DNA of 64,000 nt from Fulvimarina sp040239565 (GTDB taxonomy: Bacteria; Pseudomonadota; Alphaproteobacteria; Rhizobiales; Rhizobiaceae), in contig NZ_JBEHWS010000001.1 of the NCBI RefSeq assembly GCF_040239565.1, forward strand, positions 310,001 to 374,000, read 5' to 3'. This document shows positions 25,611 through 35,857 of this stretch, one piece after another. Within the stretch, counting starts at the first letter, position 1; the number at the start of each line of letters is the position of its first letter. The translations under genes were made by a program, and so were the position numbers. The notes under the pieces are model-generated. The model had not been told where the DNA came from. It saw nothing but the letters and a program-made list of their open reading frames with translations, and ran no database searches.

Positions 25611-26270
25611 ATGAACGACGAACTTGATTTCAGCAGGGCTTGGACGCTGCACAAGCCTGATGGGCTCGACCAGCTTTGCCTCGGCCAATTGCGACTCGGC
25701 ATGACGCGCGAGGAGGTGGCGGCCGTTGCCGCCCCCTACGGCCCGGTCGAGCGGGTGGAAGATCACGCGACCCTCTCCGCTGGCATGGCTGCCGGTTTCG
25801 AGGATCTTGCAAAGTTCGGTTTCGCACCGGAAGAAATCGCCGACGCCAAGGCGGCCTGGGAGGCTGGGGCGGACACAACCGCCGACCTGATCATCGAAGA
25901 CCGTGGTCTCGGCGCGCCCTCCCTCGACTATGTCGGCGGTCGTCTGTCGCGGGTCGCGACCGACCATCATTGCACGCAGCTCACACTGCTTGGCCGCCCA
26001 GTCTATGAGTGGGACGGGTTGGAGCTGCTTGCCGCGCTGGAGTCGATGGAAACGGGCGAGCCGCTCAGGGAAGGCGATACCGTCTTGTTCCCGCGTCTGT
26101 GCGTAACGGCGATGGGCTTTTACGGAGATCGGAATGACGGCACGACTGGCCTTCTGGACGATCCCGACGATCCCCGTATCCGCCATCTCATTCTGGAAGC
26201 CTATAAGCCGGTTATCGGTGCCCCAGCGCCTATATCCGTCACGTTCCGCAGCCCATCACCAGCGACATGA
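25611..26270 (+). CDS. Hypothetical protein with LGQLRLGMTREEV motif
   Basis: This 219-aa acidic soluble protein has no signal peptide or membrane segment. The stretch LGQLRLGMTREEVAAVAAPYGPVERV (about 24-49) is a form seen in BamE-like and some immunity-type proteins (LGMTxxEV), and the rest reads like a small globular protein with DYVGGRLSRVATDHHCTQLTL. I cannot assign a family. It lies at the right end of the block that separates pal from cpoB and converges on pal. Confidence 0.6.
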   Translation: MNDELDFSRAWTLHKPDGLDQLCLGQLRLGMTREEVAAVAAPYGPVERVEDHATLSAGMAAGFEDLAKFGFAPEEIADAKAAWEAGADTTADLIIEDRGLGAPSLDYVGGRLSRVATDHHCTQLTLLGRPVYEWDGLELLAALESMETGEPLREGDTVLFPRLCVTAMGFYGDRNDGTTGLLDDPDDPRIRHLILEAYKPVIGAPAPISVTFRSPSPAT

Positions 26271-26320
26271 ACCCGTGGCACGGTGCCGTTGAGGAGGGAG
26301 CGCCGTTCGCCAACCCTTAC

Positions 26321-26354
26321 ACGAAAAACGGGCGCCTCCCGAAAGAAGCGCCCG
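26321..26354 (-). terminator. Terminator after pal
   Basis: CGGGCGC (26329-26335) pairs with GCGCCCG (26348-26354); on the minus strand the stem is followed by CGTTTTTCGT. It lies 35 bases beyond the pal stop. Confidence 0.75.
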
Positions 26355-26388
26355 CTGAGAGTCGTGTGAAGCTGTCGAACGTGCCTGA

Positions 26389-26919
26389 TCAGCTGCCGGC
26401 GCCGCCGAGGACCGTTACGGCGCGCCGGTTCTGCGACCAGCAGGAGATGTTGTCGCACACCGCCACCGGCCGTTCCTTGCCGTAGGAAATGGTGCGCATG
26501 CGGCCCGCATTGACGCCGAGCTGGGAAAGATAGTCGCGCGTGGCGGCGGCGCGGCGCGCACCGAGCGCAAGGTTGTATTCGCGGGTGCCGCGCTCGTCCG
26601 AATGGCCTTCGACGGTGATCTGATACTGCGGATACTGGTTCAGCCACTGGGCCTGGCGCTGCAACGTCTGCTGTGCGTCGGCTGTGATCGCCGAAGAATC
26701 CGTCTCGAAAAAGATGCGGTCGCCGACATTCACGGTGAAGTCCTGCGAGGAGCCCGGAGCGCCGCCTGCGCCACCCTGACCGTTCATCCCGGCCCCGCCA
26801 AGGCCAAGTCCTGCGGCGTTGTCCGGCAGGGCGTCCTGCTTGTTGGCGCAGCCCGCGACCATCAGCCCGGCAAGGGCGACAATTGCAAGGCGGCTCTTCA
26901 GAATGCGCGAGAGGCTCAT
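26389..26919 (-). CDS. pal: Peptidoglycan-associated lipoprotein Pal
   Basis: This 176-aa outer-membrane lipoprotein binds peptidoglycan and TolB. The lipobox is LMVAGC (Cys about 24), followed by a Gly-rich linker and an OmpA-type domain (about 63-176) with IFFETDSSAIT, VEGHSDERGTREYNLALGARRAAATRDYL and the final NRRAVTVL. ATG 26919 has an AAGGAG site, so it is preferred over the TTG two codons earlier. It lies downstream of tolB but behind tolB's terminator, so it likely has its own promoter. Confidence 0.96.
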   Translation of the reverse strand: MSLSRILKSRLAIVALAGLMVAGCANKQDALPDNAAGLGLGGAGMNGQGGAGGAPGSSQDFTVNVGDRIFFETDSSAITADAQQTLQRQAQWLNQYPQYQITVEGHSDERGTREYNLALGARRAAATRDYLSQLGVNAGRMRTISYGKERPVAVCDNISCWSQNRRAVTVLGGAGS

Positions 26920-27252
26920 GGCCAACTCCTTCGAAGGCTGTCGTTTCTCTTAACCGGAGGCTTACCGCGTTTTCGCTTAACGCCCCCTTAAAGCAGACCG
27001 GATCGCGACCTGCTTTCACCCCTTGGTTAACGGCCCCCAAGCCATTGGCGGGATTGATTGTCTTCCCTATGCCTAAGGCATTGTGCTGCGTTGCGAAAGG
27101 CAAAAACCGTTAGACGATTCGCGATGCGTGCCCGCAACAGCCAAGAGTTTAGTGCGACGAGGCTTGCGCGAGCCTGACACTGCCGCGCCGCAAAAAGGAA
27201 GGCCGGCGCCTATCGGCACCGGCCTCGTTTCATCAAGATCACGTTCTTGCGA
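26920..27252. other. 333-bp gap between tolB and pal
   Basis: It contains the tolB terminator (27192-27224) at one end and should carry a pal promoter at the other. No gene, repeat or RNA is seen. Confidence 0.45.
27192..27224 (-). terminator. Terminator after tolB
   Basis: GGCCGGCGCC (27201-27210) and GGCACCGGCC (27215-27224) form a 10-bp stem with a TATC loop. The single mismatch becomes a G-U pair only on the minus strand, and a T-run (TCCTTTTTG) follows on that strand. It therefore ends the tolQRAB transcript 29 bases after tolB. Confidence 0.85.
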
Positions 27253-28578
27253 TCAGCCGAGAACGGGCGACCAGGCCGGATCGGACGCGAACCCGTTGGT
27301 CGGCACCTTCTGCTCGTTGCGACCCGACAGGTCGATCGACCACAGCTGCGGTCCGCCGCCACCCTTCTGGTCGCGGAAGAACATCAGCACGCGGCCGTTC
27401 GGTGCCCAGGTCGGGCCCTCGTTGTGATAGCCCGTCGTCAGAATGCGCTCGCCCGAACCGTCCGGCCGCATCACGCCGATCTGGAACTGGCCGCCCGACT
27501 GCTTGGTGAAGGCGATCAGATCGCCGCGCGGCGACCAGACCGGCGTCGAATAGGAGCCGTCTCCGAAAGAGATGCGCTGCTGGTTCGAGCCGTCGGCATT
27601 CATCGTGTAGAGCTGCTGGCGCCCGCCGCGATCGGATTCGAAGACGATCCGCCCGCCGTCCGGCGAATAGGAGGGCGATGTGTCGATCGCCGCCGTGTTC
27701 GTCAGCCGCTGCGTGGCGCGTGAGCGAAGGTCCATGGCGTAGATATTGGCGTTGCCGTCCTGTTGCAGGCTCATCACCACCTTCTGGCCATCCGGCGAGA
27801 AGCGGGGCGAGAAGGTCATGCCCGGGAAGTTGCCGACGATCTCGCGCTGGCCTGTCTCGAGCTGGAGGAGATAGACCCGCGGTTCGCCGTTGCCGAAGGA
27901 CATGTAGGTGATTTCCTGCCGGTTCGGCGAGAAGCGCGGCGTCAGCACCAGGTCCTGGCCCTCGGTCAGATAGCGCAGGTTCGCGCCGTCCTGATCCATG
28001 ATGGCGAGGCGCTTCACCCGGTTCGCCTTGTTGCCGCTTTCCGACACGAAGACGACGCGGCTGTCGAAATAGCCGTTCTCACCGGTGATCTGCTTGTAGA
28101 TAGCGTCCGCGATGATGTGCGCGATGCGCCGCCAGTCGTTCGGATCGGCATAGAACTGCTGCCCGTCCATCTGCTGGCCGGCGAAGGTGTCCCACAGGCG
28201 GAACTCGACGCGCAGCCGGCCATCGGCTTCCCGCGCGACCCGGCCAACGACCAGCGCCTGGGCATTGATCACGGTCCAGTCCTGGAAGCTCGGCGAGGTG
28301 TCTGGCGTCAGGCCCGTCTGGATGAAGGCGGCCTTGTCGATCGGCTTGAAAAGACCAGAGCGCTTGAGATCCGCTTCGACGACGCTCGAAATCTGGGCGC
28401 CCAGGCCGTCCTGCGACTGAAAATCGGTGATGGCAATCGGCAACGGCTCCACATTGCCGCCCGTAATGTCGATCGTCACCCGCGCCTGTGCGGCTCCAAC
28501 CGCCATGAAGCAGGCCATGCCGAGGGCGACCAGCGCCGCGGAAAGGGTCCGCATGATGCTCGTCCGGGAGAAGTCCAT
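27253..28578 (-). CDS. tolB: Tol-Pal system periplasmic protein TolB
   Basis: This 441-aa protein has a signal peptide ending near AQA (about 32), an N-terminal TolB domain (VTIDITGGNVEPLPIAITDFQ…) and a C-terminal beta-propeller with repeated motifs such as SPRFSPDGQKVVMS, SPSYSPDGGRIVFESDRGG, TPVWSPRGDLIAFT and GPTWAPNGRVLMF. It binds Pal and TolA. The start has an AGGA site. It follows tolA by 54 bp. Confidence 0.96.
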   Translation of the reverse strand: MDFSRTSIMRTLSAALVALGMACFMAVGAAQARVTIDITGGNVEPLPIAITDFQSQDGLGAQISSVVEADLKRSGLFKPIDKAAFIQTGLTPDTSPSFQDWTVINAQALVVGRVAREADGRLRVEFRLWDTFAGQQMDGQQFYADPNDWRRIAHIIADAIYKQITGENGYFDSRVVFVSESGNKANRVKRLAIMDQDGANLRYLTEGQDLVLTPRFSPNRQEITYMSFGNGEPRVYLLQLETGQREIVGNFPGMTFSPRFSPDGQKVVMSLQQDGNANIYAMDLRSRATQRLTNTAAIDTSPSYSPDGGRIVFESDRGGRQQLYTMNADGSNQQRISFGDGSYSTPVWSPRGDLIAFTKQSGGQFQIGVMRPDGSGERILTTGYHNEGPTWAPNGRVLMFFRDQKGGGGPQLWSIDLSGRNEQKVPTNGFASDPAWSPVLG

Positions 28579-28632
28579 TGTCGTCCTGTCCCTAAAAAAG
28601 GTTGTCGTTCTGGCGCCTGTCGCGGCGCGTCG

Positions 28633-29712
28633 TCAGTAGCTGTCGCCGGGCCGGAACTTGAAGGCCAGCTCCGACCAGTCGTCGTAGTTGTCGGCGGAAA
28701 GCTGGTAGCGTCCAGTTTCGGCACAAATGCGAACGGCGCGCACGGCACTGTCTTCATAAGCGCGCCGTGTTGCAGGATCGCCACCCGTCGCCGTGGCGCG
28801 GGGCCGCGACTGCAGCGTTCCATCCCGTTCCAGTTCGAGAGAGATCTCGATGACGATGCCCTCCGAACCGAACGAGCCGGTGGGCTCGTACCAGCAGTCC
28901 TTGGTCGCCCGGCGAAGGGCGTCTATCTCGCTGGCGCTCAGCGTCGTCCCTGTCGTCTGGCGCCCGCCGAGCGCGGCCGTCTGCTGCTGGCGCTTGGCGC
29001 CACCACCGGCCGACTTCTCCTTGTTGAGAAGCGCGGCGATCTGGTCGGCATCGAAGGTTTTTTCCTCGGACTTCGTCTCGGTCGGCTTTTCCGGCTCCGG
29101 CGTTTCCTTGGGCTCCGGCCGCTTCGGCGGTTCCGGCTTGGCTTCGGCCACCTCAACCGGCTTCGGGCGTTCTGGCTTGTTCTTCGGGCGCGGCACGTTC
29201 TGCGGCGGAGCCGGCTCCGGATCGGGTTCCTCGGCCGCCTGCTCGATCGCCTCGCTCACGGGGTCCGGGGCGGGCGCCTCGGGCTCGCTTTCCGCTTCCT
29301 GCGGCTCGGGTTCCGGTGCAGGCGTCGGTGCCGGCTCGGGAACGGCCTCTGGCTCCGGCACCGGATCGGGCAGGGCCGGCTCCGGCTGGGCTTCGGCCGC
29401 CGCCGTCTGAACCGTCTCGCGCGGTGCCGCTCTTGGAGCCGGCGCGGAATCGAGATCGACTTCGTTTTCGCCGACATTCTCGGCTTCCGGCACGGGTTCG
29501 GAGGTGTCCTCGGTCGACTCCGGCGCGCTTTCCTCGGCCATCGGTGCGTCTTCCGCACCGCGCACCATCTGCGAGAACTCCTCGACCGAGATGATATCGA
29601 CCGGCATGCTGTCGTCGGCAATCGTCATGGGGTCAGGCGCCGACAGGGCCCAGAGACCCCAGGTCAGCACGACCCCGTGTACGAGTGCGGATGCGGTGAG
29701 CCCGGTCTTCAT
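28633..29712 (-). CDS. tolA: Tol-Pal system inner-membrane protein TolA
   Basis: This 359-aa protein has one N-terminal membrane helix (SALVHGVVLTWGLWAL, about 8-23) and a long central region rich in Pro and Glu (about 60-235, with many EPEP and PKPEP repeats) that spans the periplasm. The C-terminal domain (about 270-359: IDALRRATKDCWYEPTGSFGSEG…) is the TolA/TonB-like tip. The domain order matches alphaproteobacterial TolA. It lies 9 bp after tolR, so the two are co-transcribed. Confidence 0.93.
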   Translation of the reverse strand: MKTGLTASALVHGVVLTWGLWALSAPDPMTIADDSMPVDIISVEEFSQMVRGAEDAPMAEESAPESTEDTSEPVPEAENVGENEVDLDSAPAPRAAPRETVQTAAAEAQPEPALPDPVPEPEAVPEPAPTPAPEPEPQEAESEPEAPAPDPVSEAIEQAAEEPDPEPAPPQNVPRPKNKPERPKPVEVAEAKPEPPKRPEPKETPEPEKPTETKSEEKTFDADQIAALLNKEKSAGGGAKRQQQTAALGGRQTTGTTLSASEIDALRRATKDCWYEPTGSFGSEGIVIEISLELERDGTLQSRPRATATGGDPATRRAYEDSAVRAVRICAETGRYQLSADNYDDWSELAFKFRPGDSY

Positions 29713-29721
29713 CGAGGGCCT

Positions 29722-30177
29722 TTACGCGTTTCTCTCTTGATCGGTCACGAGACCGATATTGCGGAAGCCTGCGGCGGAAATCCGCGCCATGATCTTCATG
29801 ACCGTCCCGTACTCGGTCGTCCGGTCGCCGCGCACGAAGATGCGCTCGTCATAGCCGGTTTCCGCGATCGCCTTGAGCTGATCGACGATGTTGTCTGGAT
29901 CGACCTCGTTGTCGTTGAGATAGACCGTTCCGGCCTCGTCGACCGCGATGGTGATCGGCGTCGTCTCCGAATTGATCGCCTTGGCCTGGGTCTCCGGCAG
30001 CTTGATCGGCACGCCGACGGTCAGCATGGGCGCCGCCACCATGAAGATGATGAGCAGCACCAGCATCACGTCGACCATCGGCGTCACGTTGATCTCGCTC
30101 ATCGGCGCGCGGCGGCGTGAGCCCCGTCCCCGGCGGCGCGAGCCGCCTGCGCCTGATGATCCTGTCGACATGCCCAT
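29722..30177 (-). CDS. tolR: Tol-Pal system protein TolR (ExbD family)
   Basis: This 151-aa protein has a basic N-terminus, then APMSEINVTPMVDVMLVLLIIFMVAAPML (about 24-52), the single ExbD/TolR membrane helix with the conserved Asp (near residue 36) thought to carry protons. The periplasmic domain follows. It works with TolQ to energise TolA. A GAGAGG site precedes the ATG. It lies 36 bp after tolQ. Confidence 0.96.
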   Translation of the reverse strand: MGMSTGSSGAGGSRRRGRGSRRRAPMSEINVTPMVDVMLVLLIIFMVAAPMLTVGVPIKLPETQAKAINSETTPITIAVDEAGTVYLNDNEVDPDNIVDQLKAIAETGYDERIFVRGDRTTEYGTVMKIMARISAAGFRNIGLVTDQERNA

Positions 30178-30213
30178 GATTGTTCGCCTCTCGAAGCCGA
30201 GATTGGGTTGGGA

Positions 30214-30939
30214 TTAGGCCGCGTTACGCACGTTCTGCCGCTCGTCGATCTGCCGCGACAGGATCGAGGAGAACTCGTCGGCAAAGGACTCCATTCGCAG
30301 GCCGATCTTGCCGGCATCCGCGGAGAGCTTGTTGTAGGCGATGACGGCCGGGATCGCGGCGACGAGGCCGATCGCGGTGGCGAGAAGCGCCTCGGCGATA
30401 CCGGGGGCGACGACCGCAAGCGAGGTCTGCTGCGAGCCGGCGATCGCCTGGAACGAGGTCATGATACCGATGACGGTGCCGAAGAGGCCGACGAAGGGCG
30501 CTGCCGAACCGATGGTGGCGAGGAAGCCGAGCCGGGACTCAAGATGGTCCATCTCGCGGGCGAGCGTCACGTCCATCGCCTTCTCGATGCGCTGCTGCAG
30601 GCCGATCGGCGAGCGCGCACCTTTCTCGAAGCTCTTCTTCCATTCGCGCATGGCGGCGACGAAGACCGCGCCCATGCCGGACGGTTTGCGGTCGACCAGC
30701 GCCTGATAGAGCTCTTCCAGCGAGCGGCCCGACCAGAACTGGTTCTCGAAATTGTTGAGCTGCCGGCGCATGGCGGCGTAGCGCATCGTCTTGTCGACGA
30801 TGATCGCCCAGGTCCAGACCGAGGCGGCGATAAGCCCGATCATGACGAGTTTGACGATGAAGCCGGCTTGCCAGAAGAGATCCCACATCGAGACCCCGGC
30901 TGCATGGTTCAAGCCTTCGGTGACGATATTGTCGCCCAT
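30214..30939 (-). CDS. tolQ: Tol-Pal system proton channel TolQ
   Basis: This 241-aa protein of the MotA/TolQ/ExbB family has a first membrane helix (about 20-45: WQAGFIVKLVMIGLIAASVWTWAII), then a cytoplasmic region. A pair of helices in the C-terminal half carries FLATIGSAAPFVGLFGTVIGIM and EALLATAIGLVAAIPAVIAYN, both family signatures. ATG 30939 is preferred over the TTG three codons upstream. It begins the tolQRAB transcript. A ybgC thioesterase gene, often first in this operon, is not present. Confidence 0.95.
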   Translation of the reverse strand: MGDNIVTEGLNHAAGVSMWDLFWQAGFIVKLVMIGLIAASVWTWAIIVDKTMRYAAMRRQLNNFENQFWSGRSLEELYQALVDRKPSGMGAVFVAAMREWKKSFEKGARSPIGLQQRIEKAMDVTLAREMDHLESRLGFLATIGSAAPFVGLFGTVIGIMTSFQAIAGSQQTSLAVVAPGIAEALLATAIGLVAAIPAVIAYNKLSADAGKIGLRMESFADEFSSILSRQIDERQNVRNAA

Positions 30940-31454
30940 AGTCCCCAATTACCCCTTGCCGGCGGCTGGTCTTCGCGTCTCGCGGTTGACGGTGCCCGAT
31001 GCTGCCGGGCGAGACCGTTCGCCGCTTCAGGACCGTCCCAGCTCCCCCCGAGCTGAGCCGTCCATGTCCCGCGAAGTGTTTCGGTCGGTTCGAACTTCTG
31101 ATCCGGCGCGAAAACTGCCGCTTGTCTCAAATGCCGTTCATCCACCCCTGCCATTCCCTTATCGAAACGAATTCGGTGAAAGAATGGCGGGCAGCCGGAC
31201 GCCCGGCCCCGCCGCGATTATGAAATGATTATGGTTAACGGGTGGTTAGTCGCGGATGGAAGCTGCCCCACGTTCCTCATTCACTAACTCAAAAGAAGAG
31301 AGGGCGCATGGCGCAGGCAGCCCGGCACGGTAACTCACGATGGGAATGCCGTCCTATCCCTCTCGTCATTCCGGGCTTCCAAACGCGCCTATCGCCCGTC
31401 CTCCATGAATCTCACATCCTTGTCGAAGGCAGTGAGCGGAAACGCCCTTACCTC

Positions 31455-31586
31455 CTTCGTCATCCCGGCCCACGAGCCGGGATCCATTCCTCTTGCCTCT
31501 CCGCGAGTATGGTGGTGCCGCCGCCACCGAAGTCAGGGAGGGCAGGCCTCCGGCATGGATCCCGGATCAAGTCCGGGATGACGAAG
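31455..31586. repeat. Palindromic dispersed-repeat-like element
   Basis: A 132-bp element is bounded by perfect inverted ends CTTCGTCATCCCGG (31455-31468) and CCGGGATGACGAAG (31573-31586). Each end carries its own hairpin: CCCGG-N8-CCGGG on the left, and CCCGGATCAAGTCCGGG on the right. The ATCCCGGACTTGATCCGGGAT-type end is widespread in intergenic regions of alphaproteobacteria (from memory). A related fragment, TCGTCATTCCGGG, lies at about 31363-31375. Confidence 0.75.
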
Positions 31587-31634
31587 CTCACTGAAATCGA
31601 AAAATCCAAAAATCTTATCCTCACCCTCTGAGCC

Positions 31635-32225
31635 ACCCGCATAATCCCCCTCGCCACGCACCCAGGGGGCACGGGTGATCGCCGGGATCGCTTCGGGTGC
31701 ATGGCTTGCGGGTCTGCGGCGGTGTTCCTTCCGGAGGAACAGCGCCCCGGACGCCTCGCGGCTCCGTTGGTCCCTCGCGTATTACGGCGCGGGTGCGGAT
31801 CGGTCCGCTTGAACGGGAAGCCGGCAAGGCTCCCCGTGAAGCACCAGCAGCCGCCGATGGTTTGGGCCAAGCCCGACGCGAAATCGTCCGAACGGCACCT
31901 GCACCTCGGAGCGAGGCGGGCCAGCCGACGGAGGAGGACGCATCGGGCAAGGCAGGAGCGATCGGCGAAGCGAGCGCGACAAATCCCGTGCGGAGCGCCG
32001 GAGGTGAGCCGCATACAAAAAGTTTCGGAGGGCTTGCCTCCGGCGCTTCGCCGCCCTCTTCGGACGGCATGGAAGGGCGTGTTGAGAACTCCGGTCGTAA
32101 CGGGCGCGGAGAGGAACGGCATGTCTTCATTCCAAGGGGCTGGACAAACGGCGAGAAGCCGGGCCGAACCGGCTTCAATTCTGCGTCAGACCGCTTGGTA
32201 ACCCCGTTGCCGACTTCGGGGTGAC
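31635..32225. other. GC-rich block of unknown nature, open in many frames
   Basis: About 590 bp remain open in at least two plus and three minus frames, with Pro/Arg/Ala/Ser-rich translations that look non-coding. Short hairpins are frequent, for instance CGGAGG…CCTCCG (32026-32042), CGGCG…CGCCG (32041-32053) and TTCC…GGAA (31727-31741). It may be a decayed or repeated element, or part of a structured RNA; the sequence alone does not decide. Confidence 0.35.
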
Positions 32226-32303
32226 GCGCGTCATCTTCGTGTTATGCCTTGGGTTCGATCCGGCGTTGGGCTCGCACTCGGCCATTTCGCCGCAAAACCG
32301 CCG

Positions 32304-32318
32304 CTTGCCATTGGCAAG
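32304..32318. promoter_or_regulatory. 15-bp palindrome upstream of ftsH
   Basis: CTTGCCATTGGCAAG is a perfect 7-1-7 palindrome, 70 bp before the ftsH start. It could be an operator or part of a leader hairpin. No regulator is suggested. Confidence 0.35.
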
Positions 32319-32387
32319 AGGAGGGGGAATACTTATTTCCGAGGACGTTGCGCGGGCGGTACTCGCGCCGCCAGGCCAGGACGACTG

Positions 32388-34322
<1,935 letters not shown>

Positions 34323-34352
34323 TCCAGACTTGGATGTTCCTATTTAAAGATC

Positions 34353-34384
34353 ACGCGATGCCGAACCTCTCGGCATCGCGTTTC
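34353..34384 (+). terminator. Terminator after ftsH
   Basis: A perfect 12-bp stem, ACGCGATGCCGA (34353-34364) with TCGGCATCGCGT (34370-34381), and an ACCTC loop are followed by TTCTGTTT. It lies 30 bases after ftsH. Confidence 0.85.
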
Positions 34385-34440
34385 TGTTTGAACGCGCGGA
34401 AAAATTGCCAAGCGCCCCTCTGCGGGCTAGGTCTCGTAAC

Positions 34441-35367
34441 ATGCTGACGCGCTACTATCATCATCCGATCTTCGTCGAGCATCTCACCGGTCCGGGCCAC
34501 CCCGAACGGCCAGAGAGGCTGGTCGCTGTCGAACAGGTCCTGGAAGACGAGAGCTTCCAACTTCTCGACCGCGAACTCGCCCCCGAAGGGGAATTGGAAT
34601 CGATCACTCGCTGCCATCCGCACAAGTTCGCCGAAGCGGTCGCCAAGGCGATCCCGGAGGAGGGCCTTGCGCGGATCGATGGCGACACGATCATCAGCCC
34701 GAAGAGCTTCACGGCCGCGCTGCATGCCGTCGGCGCCGCGACCGCCGCAGTGGACGGAGTCGTTGCCGGTAAATGCAAGAACGCCTTCGTCGCGGCCCGC
34801 CCGCCCGGCCACCATGCCGAAAAGACGACGGCGATGGGCTTCTGCCTGTTCAACACCGCCGCCATCGCCGCCCGCCACGCCCAGTCGGTTCACGGCCTTG
34901 GCCGCGTTGCCATCATGGATTGGGATGTCCACCACGGAAACGGCACGCAAGACATCTTCTGGTCCGATCCGAGCGTGATGTACTGCTCGACCCATCAGAT
35001 GCCGCTCTATCCGGGTACGGGCGCGAAATCCGAGACCGGAGCCGGCAACATCGTCAATGCGCCGCTTTCGGCGGGTGATGGGGGCGAGAAATTCCGGGAA
35101 GCCTTCGAGACCCGCATCCTGCCGGCGATCAATGAATTTCAGCCGGATCTTATCATCATCTCGGCCGGGTTCGACGCCCACTTCCGCGATCCGCTCGCCA
35201 ATCTCAAGCTGACGGACGCCGATTTCGACTGGGCGACCGGCAAGCTGATGGACGCTGCCGCGACCCATTGCGACGACCGGCTGGTGAGCGTGCTGGAGGG
35301 CGGCTACGATCTGCAGGGGCTCGCCGTTTCGGTGAAGGCCCATGTCAAACGGCTGCTCGAAGGCTGA
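34441..35367 (+). CDS. Histone-deacetylase-family amidohydrolase
   Basis: This 308-aa zinc hydrolase belongs to the HDAC/AcuC/acetylpolyamine amidohydrolase superfamily. It has GPGHPERPERL (about 18), RPPGHHAEKTTAMGFCLFNTAAIAA (about 120-145, His-His dyad) and AIMDWDVHHGNGTQDIFW (Asp and His zinc ligands). The region IISAGFDAHFRDPLANL carries the third ligand. The substrate (acetylated polyamine, protein or other) is not shown. ATG 34441 begins at the family's YYHHPIF motif. It starts the conserved HDAC-xseB-dxs order. Confidence 0.92.
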   Translation: MLTRYYHHPIFVEHLTGPGHPERPERLVAVEQVLEDESFQLLDRELAPEGELESITRCHPHKFAEAVAKAIPEEGLARIDGDTIISPKSFTAALHAVGAATAAVDGVVAGKCKNAFVAARPPGHHAEKTTAMGFCLFNTAAIAARHAQSVHGLGRVAIMDWDVHHGNGTQDIFWSDPSVMYCSTHQMPLYPGTGAKSETGAGNIVNAPLSAGDGGEKFREAFETRILPAINEFQPDLIIISAGFDAHFRDPLANLKLTDADFDWATGKLMDAAATHCDDRLVSVLEGGYDLQGLAVSVKAHVKRLLEG

Positions 35368-35400
35368 GCCTTCGCCGGGACGAACAAGTAAAGAGATTTC

Positions 35401-35673
35401 ATGGCCGACGAACAGACCGACGACATCCCCGCGGACGATTCCGACATCAAGCGCATGACCTTCGAACAGGCGATGGCCTCTCTGGAGCGGATCGTCAGCG
35501 ATCTCGAACGCGGCGACGTGCCGCTCGATCGCTCGATCCGCATCTACGAGCGCGGCGAGAAGCTGAAGAACCACTGTGACCGGCTGCTGTCCGCGGCCGA
35601 AGACAAGGTGGAAAAGATCAAGCTCAACCGTGCCGGCAAACCCACCGGCACTGAGCCGCTCGATACGGACTGA
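35401..35673 (+). CDS. xseB: Exodeoxyribonuclease VII small subunit
   Basis: This 90-aa helical protein has the XseB core MTFEQAMASLERIVSDLERGDVPLDRSIRIYERGEKLKNHCDRLLSAAEDKVEKI (about 19-72). It partners XseA in degrading single-stranded DNA; xseA is not in the window. It lies 34 bp after the HDAC-like gene and before dxs, as usual in Rhizobiales. Confidence 0.95.
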   Translation: MADEQTDDIPADDSDIKRMTFEQAMASLERIVSDLERGDVPLDRSIRIYERGEKLKNHCDRLLSAAEDKVEKIKLNRAGKPTGTEPLDTD

Positions 35674-35857
35674 ACGGAGCGGGCAAGGGGTTCGCTACCG
35701 AACGGAGCGCAACTTTCGCAGGACGGATGCGATTTGACGCAAGAGCCTGAAACCCGAAAGGCTTGATCGCGACCCCCACTACACGATTTAAATGTCGAAC
35801 GGTTCCAGAGAGCCAGATAACCTGGCCGGCCGATACGAGTTAAGAGGTTCTTGCGCA

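Larger units (their letters stand above)
30940..32387. other. 1.4-kb gene-poor region between divergent tolQ and ftsH
   Basis: The region contains a bounded palindromic repeat (31455-31586), a GC-rich block open in several frames (31635-32225) and a 15-bp palindrome (32304-32318) 70 bp before ftsH. The many long open frames on both strands overlap one another, lack ribosome sites and show no family features, so none is called as a gene. No tRNA or known RNA is recognised. Confidence 0.5.

Noticed and set aside
31460..32224. Several 160-220-aa open frames on both strands
   Set aside because: They overlap each other in at least five frames, are of low complexity and cross the repeat element, so none can be singled out as a gene.
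32240..32275. GGGTTCGATCC, like a tRNA T-arm
   Set aside because: No acceptor stem, D-arm or anticodon arm of proper geometry can be formed upstream.
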